From NCBI GenBank assembly GCA_030044375.1, contig JASHVX010000080.1:1-9157 (forward strand): a DNA stretch of 9,157 nucleotides, read 5' to 3'. Shown in pieces: positions 6,134 to 9,157 of this stretch. The position numbers were made by a program, and so were the translations under genes. Source of the DNA: Nitrososphaerales archaeon (lineage in GTDB: Archaea; Thermoproteota; Nitrososphaeria; Nitrososphaerales; Gagatemarchaeaceae). Within the stretch, counting starts at the first letter, position 1. Each line of letters starts with the position of its first letter. The notes under the pieces were generated by a model. It saw nothing but the letters and a program-made list of their open reading frames with translations, was not told where the DNA came from and searched no databases.

Positions 6134-6143
6134 CCTGTGATTA
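6128..6143. promoter_or_regulatory. Dyad element 2 overlapping the sulfurtransferase TATA box
   Basis: TAATTACCTGTGATTA has two 7-base arms (TAATTAC and GTGATTA, one mismatch to perfect) around CT. It overlaps the TATA box, so a bound regulator would block transcription factor access. It begins exactly 60 bases from element 1 and shares 12 of 16 positions with it. The regulator is not in this window. Confidence 0.4.
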
Positions 6144-6155
6144 CGAGTGTCGTCT

Positions 6156-7019
6156 ATGAGCCACCAACCCGAGCAGAACCAGTACGCAGCAGACGTCGTG
6201 ACGACGACGGAGTGGGTCCAGAACAATCTGAACGACCCCAAGGTCAGGATAGTGGAGGTCGACTATGACCCTGTGCTCAACTACAACCAGGGGCACGTGC
6301 CTGGCGCGGTACTCTTTGACTGGAAGAAGGACCTGAACGACCCCCTGACCCGCGACATCGTCTCGAAGCAGGGCCTGGAGGAACTGCTGGGTAGGAACGG
6401 AATATCGAAGGACACGCAGATAATCCTCTACGGGGACTTCAACAACTGGTTCGCAGCCTACGCCTTCTGGGACCTCCAGTATTACGGCGTGAAAGGCGTC
6501 AAGCTGATGAACGGAGGACGGAAGAAGTGGCTCCTCGAGGACAGGCCCTTGTCAAAGGACACGCCCTCGTACGGCCGCGAGACCTTCGTCGCCTCGAAGC
6601 CCGACGAGACGATAAGGGCGTACAGGGAGCAGGTGTTCCAGGCGCTGCACCGCAGCGGCACCTCGCTCGTCGACGTGCGCAGTCCGAAGGAGTTCACAGG
6701 CGAGGTCTTGGCGCCGCCGGAGTATCCGACCGAGCACGCCCAGAGGGGAGGTCACATCCCCGGTGCGGTAAGCATCCCGTGGGGTCAGGCCGTGAACGAC
6801 GCCGACGGGACCTTCAAGGGAAGGAAGGAGCTCGAAGTTCTGTACTCGTCGAAGGGAGTCACCCCTGACCACGATGTCATCGCATACTGCAGGATAGGCG
6901 AGAGGTCGTCGCACACGTGGTTCGTCCTGAAGTACCTCCTCGGGTACCCTCATGTGAGGAACTACGACGGGTCTTGGACCGAGTGGGGGAACTCGGTGAA
7001 GCTCCCGCTCGAGAAGTGA
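6156..7019 (+). CDS. Thiosulfate/3-mercaptopyruvate sulfurtransferase (tandem rhodanese)
   Basis: This 287-residue protein has two rhodanese domains, the standard length for thiosulfate or mercaptopyruvate sulfurtransferases. These transfer sulfane sulfur through a cysteine persulfide. The N-terminal domain has GHVPGAVLFDW (46-56) and an inactive loop, YGDFNNWFAAY (92-102), with no cysteine. The C-terminal domain has LVDVRSPKEF (171-180), GGHIPGAVSIPW (198-209) and the active loop YCRIGERSSHTWF (244-256), with catalytic C245. It ends with VRNYDGSWTEWGN (267-279). The CRIGERSSH loop is the one found in actinobacterial CysA-type sulfurtransferases rather than the CGSGVT of mercaptopyruvate enzymes, so thiosulfate or another sulfane donor is more likely. 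The gene is divergent from the dioxygenase operon and probably co-regulated with it. An in-frame GTG at 6147 is too close to the TATA box. Confidence 0.92.
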   Translation: MSHQPEQNQYAADVVTTTEWVQNNLNDPKVRIVEVDYDPVLNYNQGHVPGAVLFDWKKDLNDPLTRDIVSKQGLEELLGRNGISKDTQIILYGDFNNWFAAYAFWDLQYYGVKGVKLMNGGRKKWLLEDRPLSKDTPSYGRETFVASKPDETIRAYREQVFQALHRSGTSLVDVRSPKEFTGEVLAPPEYPTEHAQRGGHIPGAVSIPWGQAVNDADGTFKGRKELEVLYSSKGVTPDHDVIAYCRIGERSSHTWFVLKYLLGYPHVRNYDGSWTEWGNSVKLPLEK

Positions 7020-7056
7020 GCGGCGCCGGACTCCCGTGCGTCTTCCTCGCGAATTC

Positions 7057-7065
7057 ATTAATATC
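7057..7065 (+). promoter_or_regulatory. TATA box of the beta-propeller gene
   Basis: ATTAATATC is centred at 7061, 26 bases before GTG 7087. The spacing implies a leaderless transcript and supports a start that begins directly at the signal peptide. Confidence 0.6.
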
Positions 7066-7086
7066 AGAGGCTGGTACGCCGGTCGC

Positions 7087-8499
7087 GTGAAGAGGGGCGT
7101 AGCCGTTCTGGTCGTCCTCTTGGTTTTTGCGGCGACAGTCCCAATGAGGGCTTTTGCACAAACTCCCTTCGAGGCGATAACTGTAGGCTATCTTCCCTCA
7201 ATACCTGTTCTGAACCCTGCGAACGGGTACGTCTACGTGGCGAACGCAGGGAACGGCGGTCAGCAGGGGGAGGACACGGTTTCGGTGATATCGGGAAGCA
7301 CCGTCCTGGCAACCATCCCGGGCGTCGATCTCTCATACATCGGCACTGAAATCGTCCTTGCCAGCGGGAACATCTACCTCCCTGTCGCGACGGGTCTTGT
7401 CGTCATTTCAGGCGAGGGAGTGTTGGCCAACCTGACGAGCGTCACGTGCGGCGACTTTGGGCACCTCGGGGTGGACAACGCCACCGGAGTCGTGTTCTAT
7501 GTATGCGGTAGTGTGGGGACGCTCATTCAGGGGAAGACCGCCAGCATCATCCAGAACGACGTGAACCTCACCCAGCCGTGTGGCCAGGGTTGCAACGTCC
7601 CAGCCGACCTCACGGACCCTGTATTCGACCCGAGCAACGGAGACATGTACATCTCTTCCCAGACGTACAACCAGACCCTAGTGACGAGCGGTGGGCCTGG
7701 CACCCTAGTCAACGTGGGCCAGTTTCCGTCGGTGCCAGGAGTCGACCCCGCCACCGGCGACGTCTACGTACCCAACACGGGATGCATCTACGGGACGTCT
7801 GGTGTCTGTTCCATCTCGGTTATCTCGGGGGTGTCTGTAGCGGGGACCATCGCTTTGAGCGTGGAGCCTGGGACGCCGGCTTACGATCCTGCTGACGGGT
7901 ACATGTACGTCCCCGAGGGCTGCCCGAACAACGCCGGTTACAACTGTGCAATCGGGGTCATCTCCGGCACGAGTCTCATCGCGACACTTCCTGTCTATTC
8001 GGACGACTGCGGAGGCCCCAACGACTGCACCCCTCTCGTATACGACCAGAGCAACGGGTACATGTTCGTCAACGATGGGAATCACGTCGAATGGATTTCC
8101 GGAACCAGTTACCTCGGTCTCGCCACCCCGGTCCCGGACGGCTACTCCAACGCCGAGTACACGCCTGCGCTAGACCTTCAGACCAACACTCTGTACGAGT
8201 CGGGAGGCTACAGCTACGTCTATGCCATGTCCATCTCCGACCTGTTATCATCCAACGAACTGACTACCACAACGACCCAAAGCGGCACCTCTTCGACAAC
8301 CACGGCCTCCGGCACCACGGCATCGACATCCTCCTCCTCGAGCAAGGGAATCCCTGCCTTTCCTTACGAGGCTGGAGCAGTGGCGATATTCGTGGCTCTT
8401 CTAACTGCATCCTACCTAATCGTCAGGCGCGGCTCTAACCCGAGGAAGAAAGTACCAACAGTTCCCAACGCGCCCAGGCAGTCGCGGCCCATCGAGTGA
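7087..8499 (+). CDS. Secreted, membrane-anchored YVTN-like beta-propeller protein
   Basis: From GTG 7087 the protein is 470 residues. Residues 1-25 form a signal peptide: KR, a hydrophobic core VAVLVVLLVFAATV, then the AFA-Q cleavage site. The ectodomain repeats a blade pattern, (V/Y)(D/N)PxxGYVYV followed by (S/G)VISGxxxxATI, at about 42-80, 179-210, 219-255, 266-300 and 318-345. These resemble YVTN/NHL propeller repeats of archaeal surface proteins. Ten cysteines fall in adjacent pairs (121/140, 165/169, 233/241, 279/287, 308/314), which suggests loop disulfides. N115, N131, N160 and N195 are in N-glycosylation sequons. A Thr/Ser-rich linker (393-419) leads to a transmembrane helix (about 429-446) and a basic cytoplasmic tail. 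The protein likely stands on the outer face of the membrane. Its ligand is unknown. The in-frame extension upstream to 7036 would break the signal peptide. Confidence 0.85.
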   Translation: MKRGVAVLVVLLVFAATVPMRAFAQTPFEAITVGYLPSIPVLNPANGYVYVANAGNGGQQGEDTVSVISGSTVLATIPGVDLSYIGTEIVLASGNIYLPVATGLVVISGEGVLANLTSVTCGDFGHLGVDNATGVVFYVCGSVGTLIQGKTASIIQNDVNLTQPCGQGCNVPADLTDPVFDPSNGDMYISSQTYNQTLVTSGGPGTLVNVGQFPSVPGVDPATGDVYVPNTGCIYGTSGVCSISVISGVSVAGTIALSVEPGTPAYDPADGYMYVPEGCPNNAGYNCAIGVISGTSLIATLPVYSDDCGGPNDCTPLVYDQSNGYMFVNDGNHVEWISGTSYLGLATPVPDGYSNAEYTPALDLQTNTLYESGGYSYVYAMSISDLLSSNELTTTTTQSGTSSTTTASGTTASTSSSSSKGIPAFPYEAGAVAIFVALLTASYLIVRRGSNPRKKVPTVPNAPRQSRPIE

Positions 8500-8813
8500 C
8501 CAGCTGGGTTCGCCGGGCCGCTGGATTGCTGTCCCCTGTCAACTGATGGCGTCGTTGGCATCGCCCCTGCCTGCCGGAATTAAGGGCGTTTCGACTATGA
8601 ACGGCCAACGTCGTCTCAGCTGCAATCGTCGTGACGCTTCGGAAGCAAGACAGACTGACCAAAGGACTCGTGGTCGTTGGGCCAGTCCCAGAACCAGACT
8701 AGGCAACGCCCCGTCCCTTGCCCAAGCCCGCGACGTGTTTGGGCACCGGCTCACTGGAGTTCTGCAGGGTGGTTTATCTCCGGGCACTTCGGGTCGGCAA
8801 CGTAGACCGTGAC
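8500..8813. other. Stretch without a convincing gene
   Basis: This 314-base gap holds two TATA-like boxes, GAATTAAGG (8577-8585) and TTTATC (8773-8778). The second probably serves the helicase-like gene. From 8601 to 8702 one plus-strand frame reads 33 residues with a hydrophobic start (TANVVSAAIVVTLRK) ending at TAG 8700-8702. It has no ATG, GTG or TTG at its head and is preceded by TGA, so I do not call it. Other frames give Arg/Ser-rich sequence with no protein character. No tRNA, repeat array or insertion sequence end is visible. Confidence 0.5.
8773..8778 (+). promoter_or_regulatory. TATA-like box for the helicase-like gene
   Basis: TTTATC is centred at 8775.5, about 38 bases before the TTG at 8814. 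Transcription would begin near 8801 and leave a leader of about 13 bases. Confidence 0.35.
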
Positions 8814-9157
8814 TTGAGCCTCGACGATTCCCTGGAAGCCGTCCCAGTGGTAGAACCAGCCGTGCGTGTCTCACGGAAAGAGTTACCAATCTACAAGAGC
8901 CTCAGTACTATCGACTTCTCAGACCACTTCGTGCTGATGGGGGACGTAGGCACCGGCAAGAGCACGGTAACCCCTGTCCACGAGTTCGAACTCTCGGGCG
9001 GGAACAGGCAGATACTCGTCAGGGAGCCATCGAGGGCCTCGTGCAGCGCACTGTACTACTCTTTGGAGGCGATCTATCCCAAGCTGAAGCACGAGCTTGC
9101 CATAATCACGAAGGACACCAAGCTCAACGTCGGCGGGAGAATCAAGATAGTCACCGA
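8814..9157 (+). CDS. DEAH-helicase-like SF2 ATPase, N-terminal part (runs off the window)
   Basis: The frame is open to the right edge, giving 114 complete residues. ELPIYKSLSTIDFSDHFVLMGDVGTGKST (about 23-51) places Walker A, GDVGTGKST, at 43-51 after a helix. In DEAH-box helicases such as HrpA/Prp43 the same arrangement reads LPI...GETGSGKTTQ.P. The following VREPSRASCSAL matches motif Ia (normally TQPRRVAA), with the first Arg of the RR pair changed to Ser. IKIVT at the edge would precede the usual T-D/E-G block. The rest of the protein, including DEAH and motif VI, is outside. TTG 8814 is the best start: an upstream TAG lies at 8700-8702, and the TTG is the first start codon after the TATA-like box. 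An NTPase that remodels RNA is the likely class. The start and exact family are uncertain. Confidence 0.6.
   Translation, partial: MSLDDSLEAVPVVEPAVRVSRKELPIYKSLSTIDFSDHFVLMGDVGTGKSTVTPVHEFELSGGNRQILVREPSRASCSALYYSLEAIYPKLKHELAIITKDTKLNVGGRIKIVT

Noticed and set aside
6147..6155. Upstream GTG as start of the sulfurtransferase
   Set aside because: It is less than 20 bases from the TATA centre and adds only three residues; ATG 6156 fits the leaderless spacing.
7036..7086. N-terminal extension of the propeller gene
   Set aside because: It would span the TATA box and place 17 residues before a typical signal peptide.
8262..8346. Low-complexity ACC/TCC-rich run that could be read as a DNA repeat
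   Set aside because: It is the Thr/Ser linker of the propeller protein with varied codons, not a tandem DNA repeat.
8539..8889. Minus-strand reading frame of 116 codons in the gap and helicase start
   Set aside because: It is Arg/Ser-rich shadow sequence overlapping the helicase-like gene, without promoter or ribosome-binding site.
8982..8993. GAGTTCGAACTC palindrome resembling a tRNA T-arm
   Set aside because: It lies inside the helicase-like coding frame, and no acceptor, D or anticodon stems surround it.
1..9157. CRISPR array, insertion sequence or rRNA/tRNA gene
   Set aside because: No regularly spaced repeats, transposase motifs, terminal inverted repeats or RNA gene signatures were seen.

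Overview
The window looks archaeal. Several genes start at, or within a few bases of, a point 24-30 bases downstream of an A/T-rich TATA-like box, which is the pattern of leaderless archaeal mRNAs. GTG and TTG starts are common and the DNA is GC-rich with frequent AGG/AGA arginine codons. The secreted protein with YVTN-like repeats, a Thr/Ser linker and a C-terminal membrane anchor fits Nitrososphaerota (Thaumarchaeota) or a related lineage, but I cannot fix the phylum from sequence alone.

Layout. Bases 2-175 hold the end of a membrane protein. 193-1134 is a cysteine-synthase-family PLP enzyme with a non-standard cofactor loop. 1234-2037 is a stand-alone Lon N-terminal-like domain with a C-terminal Cys2His2-like motif. 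2133-2762 is a six-helix TMEM175-type membrane protein. A convergent gap with a nested inverted repeat follows. 2864-3397 (minus) is a Nudix-like protein lacking the catalytic glutamates. It diverges, from what appears to be one shared TATA box, from 3447-4106 (plus), a fusion of a GcvH-like domain to a TusA-like domain. 4139-5251 and 5248-6006 (minus) form a two-gene operon (persulfide dioxygenase-like metallo-beta-lactamase, then an FAD oxidoreductase) joined by an ATGA overlap. Divergent to it is 6156-7019, a tandem-rhodanese sulfurtransferase. The region between them carries two similar 16-bp dyad elements. 7087-8499 is a secreted, membrane-anchored beta-propeller-like protein. After about 310 bases with no convincing gene, the window ends inside a DEAH-helicase-like ATPase.

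How the genes fit together. The core, about 3.4-7.0 kb, is a sulfane-sulfur theme. The rhodanese would move sulfane sulfur, the metallo-beta-lactamase would oxidise low-molecular-weight persulfide to sulfite, the TusA domain is of a persulfide-carrier type, and the GcvH-like domain belongs to the fold used by lipoate-binding proteins of the sHdr sulfur-oxidation pathway. A PLP enzyme of the cysteine synthase family lies upstream. The most unusual object is the GcvH-TusA fusion, because the lipoyl-lysine position is arginine and the TusA CPxP motif is reduced to CSAA. It may be a scaffold or sulfur-binding adaptor rather than a lipoylated carrier. A functional link among these genes is inferred from proximity and family, not proven.
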